Shown: one piece after another, positions 34,199-45,200 of the stretch
Numbering within the stretch: position 1 is the first letter of the stretch
How the letters are laid out: each line of letters begins with the position of its first letter
Assembly (NCBI GenBank): GCA_950097015.1
Contig: CATNEN010000001.1
Coordinates: forward strand, 8,489,001 to 8,553,000
Reading direction: 5' to 3'
DNA: 64,000 nt
DNA from: Macrostomum hystrix
Taxonomy: Eukaryota; Platyhelminthes; Macrostomidae
Program-made: the position numbers and the translations under genes
Notes under the pieces: model-generated
Database searches by the model: none
The model's input: the letters and a program-made list of their open reading frames with translations, nothing else
What the model was told of the DNA's origin: nothing

Positions 34199-35431
34199 TT
34201 TGACAGCTATGTTAAATTATGATCCAGAATCGAACAACATTAAAAAACACGACGAGTATATATAACTATTCGGACTTAGAATGTATTGTTTTTTCTTAAA
34301 CAGTAAGAATAACTAATTTACAGCTTTATTGCTGCTGCTGGTGATGATTTATAGCAATATGGCGCGTCGGCAATAAATTTTGTTTTAATATCAAACATAA
34401 AATATTTATACTTGACGGTCACTTGACGAAAACATAAAACTTTGTACTTTTATGGTTGTCCTTCTACTTTTCCAGGAATCTAGGCACACCAAAACCGTTC
34501 CGAGTGTAGACTTTAAAGCGAAAATTTATAAGGACTAAAAGCTATGCTGCACAATTTGCCCCGTGAAATGCTGTAAAAAAACTGATGTAAATAGCGTCTT
34601 TATAGTTAGTAAGAATGTTTAAGAACAAGACTTTAGAACTAGCCATTAAGCAAGTAATCCTATTTTCTTGTGACTTCCCCATCCCATCCCCAGTGACCTT
34701 AAGATGTCAGTTTTTCCTTTTAAGTCATTAGTAAGGCGTACTTTTCCAGTCGAATTTCACCCCTCTCCCTCCCTAAATTTTTGGTAATTTATGGTTTCCT
34801 AAACTTGTCAATCGTGTACCCTTCTCCCTTTTTCTTCCATTGCACGTTAGCAATAAATCATACTAATATTTTTTGCATATTAACCAAAATTCTCTTGTTC
34901 TCCCCACCATAAACGATAATACACGAACATTGCCTCTCCCCTCCTCCTTTCCTTTTTTCGTCCGAACCAATCGCCGTACGGCAATCCAAACCACGTGATT
35001 CGGCTGTCTGCTAAGCAGGTCAAGGTCGGGCGAATCATGCGACCACGGTGTGTGCGCATGACCATGGCTCTGTAAAAAGGAAGCGGCGCGCGGTGCTCTT
35101 TTTATAAAAATTCGATCCCGGATGACCTCTCGTCATCTCTTCGTGGATTTTCTTGAGCCTTCTGGGAACCTTGGTATACCTTTGAACACCTTTGGGAAAC
35201 CTTGTGAGACCTGTTGTGCTTCAGTTAAAATTCGTCTGTTCGTGAGAGCTGCGCATGACATGTTCTCTCTGTCTGAGTCGGCATTCCATGATGGCTTCCC
35301 ATGAATCCACGATGGCTTGACTACAATTGTAGTCATCCTATACTAGAATAAATTCAGAAAAAATCCACAAAAATGCGAAATAAAGTCTGAAACTTGAAGC
35401 CACCCTTTTTAATTTGACAGGTACGTTAAAT
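34199..35431 (+). other. Promoter-like island between short direct repeats (possible solo LTR or ncRNA unit)
   Basis: The sequence TTTGACAG.TA.GTTAAATT occurs at about 34199-34217 and again at 35413-35431. Between them, 34.66-35.33 kb is more GC-rich than its surroundings. It holds an E-box CACGTG near 34993, TATAAAA at 35103-35109, then AATAAA at 35347-35352 and 35379-35384. A 16-bp perfect palindrome GACTACAATTGTAGTC lies near 35319. A TATA box followed about 240 bp later by poly(A) signals suits an LTR (U3-R-U5) or a short polyadenylated transcript. I could not define TG...CA ends, so the identity is open. Confidence 0.35.
35103..35109 (+). promoter_or_regulatory. Candidate TATA box, plus strand
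   Basis: TATAAAA is preceded by GC-rich DNA (AGCGGCGCGCGGTGCTC). Poly(A) signals of the same strand follow at 35347 and 35379. The short ORF starting at 35122 would begin upstream of the expected start site near 35133, so the transcript, if any, is probably non-coding. Confidence 0.4.
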
Positions 35432-35904
35432 TTAAATGCAAGAAAAAAATCATTTATTTCATTACATTCCTAATTTTAAAAATTACCGTCAATCAATTCA
35501 ATCTCGCAGAAAAAATTATCGTCAAAAGCTTAACAATGTAATATACTCCCATAAAAGTCTTAAGTAATAAGCGGAATATTTACAGCATAAATTCATACTT
35601 TTAGTATTATTGGTGAATTTTAGGTATTAATACTAAATATACTACTTCCAGAGTAATAACCAAAGTATTATACTGTTACTATACAACTATAATAGAATTA
35701 TAAAAAACGACATGATTATTTTTTTTCCGACGAGAATGTAATTTCCCAATTATTTAGGAAAATAAAAATCTATATAACATATCCTTCGATACATCGCGGC
35801 TAATGTACGTTATTCAGAAAGACAACTGATAGAGAAACTATATTTTCGCGTAGTATTTTCATTAATGAGTAGAATAAATTTGATCTAAATTCTGCCCCGA
35901 CTTT

Positions 35905-35919
35905 TTTATTTATTTTATT
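35905..35919 (-). terminator. ATG12: Overlapping poly(A) signals of ATG12
   Basis: Three AATAAA hexamers on the minus strand (35905-35910, 35909-35914, 35914-35919) lie about 35-45 nt downstream of the ATG12 stop codon, the usual position for cleavage and polyadenylation signals. Confidence 0.6.
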
Positions 35920-35951
35920 TAACATTTAAAGTTAATGTTTGTTGTTTTCGT

Positions 35952-36440
35952 TTATCCCCAAGCCTGGGATTTGGAATAGTGCAGCACCAGTTTACCATCA
36001 GTGCCAAAGCAGTCGTACAGGCCGCCAAAGTCCCGATCGGGCGCCGGCACAAACGCCTGATTTACGTAAAGAAACAAAGACTCATCCGGCTGGCAACGGA
36101 GAGCCTTCTTAACGAATTCGCTAACCCAGCCAACTCGCTGGGACCGATTTACGACCCATTTTTTCTTATTCATTATTGGAGCATTGCCAGTGGGCCGCAG
36201 AAGGATTGTGATCTTGTCTGTTGCCTGAGCTGCTGCCGATGCTACAGCTGCGGAATGAGCAGTAGTGGCAGTGGCATCAGCACCAGCTGGTTCAGTCGGT
36301 GCAGCAGTTGTTTCCGGCTTTGCTTCAGTTACAGAATCAGGTTTGGTTGCAGCATCATCTGGACGCTCTTCATCAGTCTGCTGCTGTAGCTGTTCCGCTT
36401 CCTGCAGCGAACCCACTCGATTTTCTTCTTGATCGGACGA
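35952..36440 (-). CDS. ATG12: ATG12, ubiquitin-like autophagy protein (5' exon not found)
   Basis: This exon encodes 162 residues and ends at a stop at 35952. The first half is low-complexity (A/T/E-rich); the C-terminal half is an ATG12 ubiquitin fold: KITILLRPTGNAPIM, KKKWVVNRSQ, FLYVNQAFVPAPDRDFG, LYDCFGTDGKLVLHYSKSQ and the terminal AWG. The C-terminal Gly is the one activated by ATG7 and passed by ATG10 to ATG5; the ATG12-ATG5-ATG16L complex then acts as the ligase for ATG8 lipidation. No ATG precedes the ubiquitin fold in this exon. It begins at a good acceptor (TTATTTCAG at 36440/41, phase 0), so the initiator must be in an upstream exon that I could not locate. Confidence 0.95.
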   Translation of the reverse strand, partial: SSDQEENRVGSLQEAEQLQQQTDEERPDDAATKPDSVTEAKPETTAAPTEPAGADATATTAHSAAVASAAAQATDKITILLRPTGNAPIMNKKKWVVNRSQRVGWVSEFVKKALRCQPDESLFLYVNQAFVPAPDRDFGGLYDCFGTDGKLVLHYSKSQAWG

Positions 36441-38884
36441 CTGAAATAATTTGAGTGCATCAGTATATCGTTTTCATTCTACATTTTCTATTTGATGCGA
36501 GATTGTAAGCAAATTGGAAAGCTTTAACTTCAGATTCTTAAAGTCGAAGCGTGATAAATAAAAGGGATTGCTTTTGCTAGTCTATTTGATAAATGAAGAT
36601 AATAACTTTTCTAATATTTCATATAGTTTCAAATCTGTAGATGAAAAACGAATTCAAAGAAGCAGTTATAAAATTAACGGTGGAAAACAACTAACGTGTA
36701 AAAAGAAAGGGGGTAGTTCTTGTCTAATATACTACTTTTCTTATTGCCCTAAAATAATTTTGTGAATTAAGTTTTTAAATTTTTAATAAATATGATAAAT
36801 ACTTTCAGATCTGTTGAACAATTTACAAATTCAAAGATACAAACTCAATAAATTTATGATGGCAAACCACCTTAGTGTTAAGCGAAGCGTCAGGTGCACA
36901 CCTTGAAACAAAATGTATTTTTGGTTCATTGTTTCGTATCAGGTTCAAAAGATAGGAGCGTATTGCCAGTACAAATCAGCAGTTACTTGTGTACAGATTC
37001 TTCAAAACAAGTAACTATGTTATTACACATTCGCACAGCTTGCAACGTAAAGTCCATTGTGCGCCGCTACCGCTAAACAATTGTGAAACGATCGATTTGC
37101 CAAAATGGGACGATACAGAAAGTTAAAAAACGAATATTAAAGAACAGAAAATTGCTTGAACCACTTGGTGTTATAATAGCTACAAAAACTGTAATCGTTG
37201 CATAGGCTGATAGTAACAAAAAGCAAAAACTAAGAAATAAACAGATAAGTACTTAGTGATTTTATTTTTATAGGAACATTGATTAAGGGAAAATGTGAGA
37301 CACAACACCTAAAATTTTAAAAAGTATTCGAAGCCTGAAGATCACAATGAATGAAGAACATAAACACTAATTAGCTTGTTACTTAAATAAATACAAGCTT
37401 TTCGATATTCTATGTGAAAAAATTGCGAATAAAAGGTTTTACTGGGAGATATTAATAATGAAATAAACTGATCTAACTGATACAGTGAAGCAGAATTTAA
37501 GTTTATAAAACTTTTAAACAATGTACAACATCTAAAGAAGTAAAATAAACGAATGCTAGTCAGCTTGCAGTTTCCATTTCTATTACTACGTCACCAGTTA
37601 CAGTCTATTAAAACAAAAGTAAACTGGTAATTTGCGCTTTCAAAATAGAACAATAAATATAATTTTCGTGGAATTCATTTTATGGCGAGGTGACTTTATT
37701 CACGTAGATACGAGAGATTATTAAACAAAAAGAAATGTGGTGCAAGAAAAAGCACACTTAAACAAATCAAAGCTGTTTTATTTATCATTAGATTTTGTCA
37801 GAAGTATTTTGCAACCACGCCACTGAATATCAAATGTTTGTAAGTAAGCCTAATGTTTGCAGCTATTTTTAACTACAAATTTGTACATAAAGGACAAAAA
37901 CGAAAACTAAAATGTCAATAAAATATGAAAAAATCTAAAGTAAAACTTTTAATTCTAATTTTCGATTGCTTGAATTTATTATATTTAATGGAAATTAAGG
38001 AAACTACAATTAATTTCTTTCTTTTTATTTTAAAGAAATAAACTTAACGAATGGGCGTGGTAGCAAAACGAAAGATGTAACTAAAACAAAAAAGCGTTGA
38101 AAATAGCGGACAAAGCTGCATTGAAGTTTAATAAACTGCTGACAAGAACTATTAAAAAGCAGCTGCAGTTATATTATACTAAAAAACAGAAAGTGATTTT
38201 ATAGGGTTGGAAAACGAAAACCGTCATGCAAACTCCAAAATCACCTCTGCTGTGGTCACGGTTGACAAAAATATATATATAGAGCGGTAAATATTGTACA
38301 CATTCTAAGCGAGGAATTAAAAAAACTTTTTTAGCTAATGACATGGTCAATGACGAAACATTTAACTTTAACTGCCGTAAAAACAGAACAATTAAAATAA
38401 GATAATTAGCTTGTAAGCAACTACAAAACATAGACAATTTCAATATGCAAATTCAAACAAAATAAAAAACAAATAAACAAAGTGAACTGATTTTGTTTTA
38501 ATCGTCGGATAATCACGATATCAAAACTGTTTTGAATCTGTCGATAGAAAAGTCGATAAAAACCGTTGTAACACAGGATTTCTAATCACTAATTGATAAA
38601 TATATCACAATTAAAATTAGGATATTAGTTAGTTCAATTTTTTCTAATCGAGCTCGAGGTAAGGTTCAATGTTATAATAAAAATATACATATTTTTGTTA
38701 GAAATAACCAAATAACCAAATACTTGTGAGTTTCGTTAGAAAAAAGCGTTGTTAACAACGAACAAGAAAAAATTCGTTGTTAAAATCGATGAATCAATAT
38801 TAAATTTGTTATACCTTCGTTTCGAAAGTTATTTTGTTAATAAATTATTATTGTTTCGTTACCATGGATACCCATTGACGCCTT
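36441..38884. other. AT-rich region between ATG12 and calsyntenin
   Basis: It should contain the first exon of ATG12, which I could not identify with confidence. Otherwise nothing is recognised; short ORFs look like chance. Confidence 0.5.
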
Positions 38885-39241
38885 TTAAATGCCCGGACGG
38901 GCAATGGGCGGCCGACGAGAAATATCAGGCAGGCTGGAATCATCCCACTCCAGCTGCTGCTTCAACTGCGGCGGCGGCGCCGGCTGCTGCTGCTGAATCT
39001 GCTGTCCGTATCTTATCGCTTCAGTTCCGGTGACCATCTGAACAACGGCATTGTCATCGTCGAGTTCGTCCTCGGAGCTGGCAATCTGAGCCGAGCGTTG
39101 CATCAGCAGTCCCGAGGCTGTCATACCGTCGATGTCCTCTTCCTCGTCAGAGCAGCTGGAGCCGCCATCTAAGTTGAGCTCGTCTTCAACGTAGTCGTCA
39201 TCCTGAGCGTCGTCTTCGCTCCCAGAATCGGTCATGTTCTC
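38885..39241 (-). CDS. CLSTN: Calsyntenin exon 10: acidic tail with second WD motif, stop
   Basis: Phase 0 entry at AAAG/GAGAAC (39241), 118 codons and stop. It has an acidic block ([20 protein letters not shown]), polyQ and [14 protein letters not shown], the second kinesin-light-chain-binding motif. Its acceptor has a poor pyrimidine tract, so inclusion may be regulated. Confidence 0.8.
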   Translation of the reverse strand, partial: ENMTDSGSEDDAQDDDYVEDELNLDGGSSCSDEEEDIDGMTASGLLMQRSAQIASSEDELDDDNAVVQMVTGTEAIRYGQQIQQQQPAPPPQLKQQLEWDDSSLPDISRRPPIARPGI

Positions 39242-42200
39242 CTTTGATGTTTTGTGTGAGGCGTTAGTTTTTGGTGTTATGGCCGGGGTGTTAGATCCGC
39301 TGGTTAATATTGATTGTGTGATTATAGACAGTTAGCCAGTTATCTGGATGAAGGCCTGTCTCTCGCACAAAATCGTCCCCGAGCTCGAATCTGCTGAGAA
39401 ATGTCTTTAAGGGTCCTCTCGTGAAATCTACACTCACGAGGTACAGTGAGAGTGTACACTGCCTGACGATGAGAAAGTCAGGGCAGATGTACACACCTGT
39501 GTGCTCAGGAGTCAGTGGAATGGGCAGAATTGGCTCCTCTCTGGCTGTGGGTCTAGTGTCACCAAATGATGTGTCATTGCCCACAGCCCTCCAACAATGA
39601 AATCATTATCTACTAGAAGTTTTGTTCAATTTACTCATCATAAATTTCATTATTATAAATAACAGTTCAAGCCAATCTAAACGAAAGTTTTTTTTAACTA
39701 AAACATGCAAATTGAAATAGTTATTTTTTGTTAAAATCAAATCTATTAGAGTGGGCACAGAAATTGATAATAATCGATCGTAAACCGTTATTTTATTAGC
39801 TGTAGTTTTTGAAGATTTTTAGAGTTTTCGAAAAACGTGTTTTTTATCCTCATTAGTTTGAGTAAGTTAATTAGGTAAATTTTCTGCTCTTTGTTGATGC
39901 ATCAGCCGCTGTTTCTTCGTCAGATTTGAAATCGTCCTGTTCAAACAAATAAAAATAAATTTAAAATTGAAATAAATTTGAATAAAAAGAAAATACACCT
40001 AGTACAGGTGGACCATACGAACAGCCAATGGACTGTGTACGGCTGTTCAGTCCATGGACTGATGCTTATTTGAAATCTTATTTGAATCTTATTTGAAATA
40101 CCTCCGTGTTTTTTCTACTGTTACGGGCCACTGTTTACACTGCCTGACGATTATAAATAATATTAACAGCCGACTCACCTCATTGTCCAGGGGATTGACA
40201 GTGATATTTAGCGCCGAATTATCCCATTCCATTTCGGCCTGAGATTCGGCATCAACTGGCAAAACTTTGGCACCATTCGGTCCGGATGCTCTGCCGGCGC
40301 CGGCGCCGCTGAGGAAGCTGTCAGATCGCAGAGACCGCCTGTAGCGCAGGTACATGAGACCCAGTGCTACTAACAGTAGTGCTGCAGTAGCCAAACCAAT
40401 TATAATGGGTGCAATTGGCGCGGCATCGACTGACAGGCGCCGGTCTGCAACAGCCTGTTCTACCAGTCTATCGCTACTAGCACCAGCTCGGTGACTCTCG
40501 GCCATGTGCCCATGCGGCGAACTGGCCGGGTTGCGATCTAGACCGACACCAGGATGTAGCCGACTATATGATGGCAGTTTAACAATATCGGATGCCGCAG
40601 ACGAATCCATAGCAGGCTTGGAGTCTGGTAGCTGCTTCTTAACGGTGTGCTTAGCAACTGCTGGATGCAGAACTGATAACTGGAGAAAATTTGGGCAGGA
40701 TAGGATATTGTGAGTCAGAGGATTTCAATATAGCCGAGCTAGCGAGCGATCGAACAATTTTCTCCCATTCCTCGGGTCTAGCTCATTGGACACCGACACA
40801 CTGTACAGTGTACAGTGGACCATTTAGCATTCTCTACCCCCAATGCCTGCCTTATCGAGATTTCTGACTAACCCGCAGTCGACCAGCGGCCATAGATCGA
40901 CCTTCTTTTCTAAAAAGAAAGACACAGATTTGAAGGCTTGAATTGTGAAAGACAAATTTGGCTTCAAGCTAAAGGGCGAAAGCCTGTTTAGACAAGCTTC
41001 GTTTTTTCCTCTCTGTGCCTCTACAGTTGTTTCACCTGAACTGCACTTCACCTATGAACTTGCTCCCACTCGAAATACCTGCGTCTCTCTCATGCCGTTC
41101 CCTCCCTGCCTCTCAGTCTCCCTCCCTGCCTCCCACTGTCTCCCTCCCTGCCTCTATCAGTCTCCCTTCCTGTCTCTATCAATCTCTCTTCCTGCCTCTC
41201 ACTGTCTCCCTCCCTGCCTCTATCAGTCTCCCTTCCTGCCTCTCACTGTCTCCCTCCCAGCCTCTCACTGTCTCCCTCCCTGCCTCCCACTGTCTCCCTC
41301 CCTGCCTCCCACTGTCTCCCTCCCTGCCTCCCACTGTCTCCCTCCCTGCCTCTCACTGTCTCCCTCCCTGCCTCTCACTGTCTCCCTCATTGCCTCTCAC
41401 TGTCTCCCTCCCTGCCTCTCACTGTCTCCCTCCCTGCCTCTCACTGTCTCCCTCCCTGCCTCCCACAATCTACCTCCCTACCTCCCACTGTCTCCCTCCC
41501 TGCCTCTCACTGTCTCCCTCCCTGCCTCTCACTGTCTCCCTCCCTGCCTCGCACAATCTCCCTCCCTACCTCCCACTGTCTCCATCCCTGCCTCTATCAG
41601 TCTCCCTCCCTGCCTCTCACTGTCTCCCTCCCTGCCTCTCACTGTCTCCCTCCCTGCCTCTCACTGTCTCCCTCCCTGCCTCTCACGGTCTCCCTCCCTG
41701 CCTCTCACGGTCTCCCTCCCTGCCTCCCACTGTCTCCCTCCCTGCATCTCACTGTCTCCCTCCCTGCCTCTCACTGTCTCCCTCACTGCCTCTCACTGTC
41801 TCCCTCCCTGCCTCTCACTGTCTCCCTCCCTGCCTCTCACTGTCTCCCTCCCTGCCTCCCACAATCTACCTCCCTACCTCCCACTGTCTCCCTCCCTGCC
41901 TCTCACTGTCTCCCTCCCTGCCTCTCACTGTCTCCCTCCCTGCCTCTCACTGTCTCCCTCCCTGCCTCGCACAATCTCCCTCCCTACCTCCCACTGTCTC
42001 CATCCCTGCCTCTATCAGTCTCCCTCCCTGCCTCTCACTGTCTCCCTCCCTGCCTCTCACTGTCTCCCTCCCTGCCTCTCACGGTCTCCCTCCCTGCCTC
42101 TCACGGTCTCCCTCCCTGCCTCCCACTGTCTCCCTCCCTGCATCTCACTGTCTCCCTCCCTGCCTCTCACTGTCTCCCTCCCTGACTCTCACTGTCTCCC

Positions 42201-45200
42201 TCCCTGCCTCTCACTGTCTCCCTCCCTGCCTCTCACTGTCTCCCTCCCTGCCTCTCACTGTCTCCCTCCCTGCCTCCCACTGTCTCCCTCCCTGCCTCTA
42301 TCAGTCTCCCTCCCAGCCTCTCACTGTCTCCCTCCCTGCCTCTCACTGTCTCCCTCCCTGCCTCTCACTGTCTCCCTCCCTGCCTCTCACTGTCTCCCTC
42401 CCTGCCTCCCACTGTCTCCCTCCCTGCCTCTCACGGTCTCCCTCCCTGCCTCCCACTGTCTCCCTCCCTGCCTCTCACTGTCTCCCTCCCTGCCTCTCAC
42501 TGTCTCCCTCCCTGCCTCTCACTGTCTCCCTCCCTGCCTCTCACTGTCTCCCTCCCTGCCTCTCACTGTCTCCCTCCCTGCCTCTCACTGTCTCCCTCCC
42601 TGCCTCTCACTGTCTCCCTCCCTGCCTCCCACTGTCTCCCTCCCTGCCTCTCACTGTCTCCCTCCCTGCCTCCCACAATCTACCTCCCTACCTCCCACTG
42701 TCTCCCTCCCTGCTTCTCACTGTCTCCCTCCCTACCTCTCACTGTCTCCCTCCCTGCCTCCCACAATCTCCCTCCCTGCCTCTCACTGTCTCCCTCCCTG
42801 CCTCTCACGGTCTCCCTCCCTGCCTCCCACTGTCTCCCTCCCTGTCTCTCACTGTCTCCCTCCCTGCCTCCCACAATCTACCTCCCTACCTCCCACAATT
42901 TCCCTCCCTACCTCCCACTGTCTCCCTCCCTGCCTCTCACTGTCTCCCTCCCTGCCTCCCACAATCTCCCTCACTGCCTCTCACTGTCTCCCTCCCTGCC
43001 TCCCACAATCTCCCTCCCTGCCTCTATCAGTCTCCCTCCCTGCCTCTCACGGTCTCCCTCCCTGCCTCCCACAATCTCCCTCCCTACCTTCCACTGTCTC
43101 CCTCCCTGTCTCAATCAGTCTCCCTCCCTGTCTCAATCAGTCTCCCTCCCTGCCTCAATCAGTCTCCCTCCCTGCCTCAATCAGTCTCCCTCCCTGCCTC
43201 TCACTGTCTCTCTCCCTGGCTTCTGTGCCTGGAAGCCTTCCAGCTAATCTACAAAAGTACAATCAGTCAGGAACCATGCATTTAGTATATAGAGCTGTTC
43301 TATGATTGACGCTTCCGCTATCGATTTTTCTGTTCGGCCCAACTACAGCATGAGTCGTATAGACTCCACTCCCTGCCTGCCTGTCTATCTGTCTGTCTGT
43401 CCGTGCGCTTTCTAAGCTAAAGACCGAAAAAAAGTTGTATCACACAGATAGTGTTCTGTTGGTGGGATTAGGGATAGATTGGGTCGGGCAAGAGTTGCTG
43501 GGCGAAGCTAGTTTTATTTTTCTGCCGCAGGGAGTATGAAATGCTCCAACTCATATAGAGTTGGAAACTATAAAATTCGATTTCGTGTTCCACTTTAGGC
43601 TTGAAGCACTTATTTTAGTAGTTTATACTATAAGAGATAGATAGATTGCAAAGATACAAAATCTACTTTGGATTTCGATTCTTTCAGCGATAAATAAAAC
43701 TGAGACGGATATTTCTTTTTGGTCTTCTTTTAGTTAGGAGGACGAAGGAGTCAATTAAGCTTAGGTCTAGACCACTTTCGCTTAGCCACTGCATTTTTTT
43801 GTTGCAGTCCGAAAAGGCACTTAAAAATGGCTGTTCTATACTCTAAAAAACTTCATAGTCCAGGCAAAGAAAATTTAGGCCTTTAGCGAGAAATATTTAG
43901 AAGGCTCGGGAGAAGATAAAGAGGCAGGGAGGGAGATGCAGGGAGGGAGAGGCAGGGAGGGAGGCAGGGAGGGAGAGGCAGGGAGGGAGAGGCAGGGAGG
44001 GAGAGGCAGGGAGGGAGAGGCAGGGAGGGAGAGGCAGGGAGGGAGAGGCAGGGAGGGAGAGGCAGGGAGGGAGACAGAGATGCAGGGGAAGGACGCAGAG
44101 GCAGGGAGGGAGAGGCAGGGAGGGAGACAGATGCAGGGGAAGGACACAGGCAGGGAGGGAGGCAGGTAGAACTAGAGCAAACTCACCTTGATAGAGAACT
44201 CATTGCTAACAATGCGGCCGCCGGGAACGCTGCAGGTGAGCACAAAGACTCTGTAGCGAATAATGGGATTGCTATTGGTGTAGGTGACTCGAGACAGCAG
44301 ACGCTGGAAGACCTGAGTCGTTGCATAGCCTTCTAGCAGCAGTTCTCGCTGACTGACTCGGCCTTCGATGCCAAAGTCGCTAGCATCACCGGCTGGCCAG
44401 GAGATAGATTCGACAGCGGTGAAGTCTGGGCTAGTCCTGAGAACGCAGGCGTCGAGCTTGTTGATGTCGGTGGCGTTGGCATTGTCCGGGCCAGGAATCA
44501 GGGCAATCTCCAACTGGCTCATGAAAGCCACCCCTCCAGGACTGGCCAGCTCATCCGGCTGGAGGCGAATCAGATCCGGCCCGCTGATGCACAGCCGATC
44601 AGAAAGCAGCACAGACAGCGGCTGCGGCGGCTCCGTCAGCTCCACATTGATGGTGACAGGGCTGATGGCCACTGTTGTCTTGGGGTCGGTGCAGCTGTTC
44701 GGATGATTGAACAGATTTTAATATATTAGTCAATTTTCAAACTATAGTGCCATTTTTTTTAGATTCGATAAAAGCGTTAAGCACTATGGCCAAGAGATAG
44801 TTTTAACGATAAAGCGTTATTTCCTACGATACAATGCGATACGCCGTTTTACGATAAAGCTCTACAATAAGTGTCATCGCTTACAGTTAAGTGCTATTCT
44901 TGAAGATGAAGAATATTTTCCGACAAAAATCTGTCATTTTCTACGATAAAGTGCCATTTTCTACAAAAAGTGCTATTTTCTCCGATAAAGTGCCATTTCC
45001 TAGAATAAAATGTCATTTTCTACGATAACGTGCCATTTTCTTGACTAAAGTGCCATTTCCTACGATTAAGTGTCACTTCCAACGAAAAGTGTCATTTCTT
45101 ATGATAAAGTGCAATTTTCTTTAATAAAGTGCAATTTTCTTTAATAAAGTGCCATTTTCTTGGATAAAGTTGCAATTTCTACGATAAAGTGTCATTTTCT

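Noticed and set aside
35122-35304. 60-codon ORF after the TATA box at 35103
   Set aside because: Its ATG lies upstream of the expected transcription start for that TATA box, and the protein has no recognisable feature.
38885-39235. Separate small acidic protein gene
   Set aside because: It starts at an internal ATG of a frame that is in phase with calsyntenin exon 9 and carries the LEWDDS motif of calsyntenin tails, so it is the last exon of that gene.
40945-43305. Two overlapping plus-strand ORFs of more than 750 codons (SLPASHC repeats)
   Set aside because: They follow a 22-bp tandem unit without stops, overlap each other in different frames, have no splice or start context, and lie in a calsyntenin intron.
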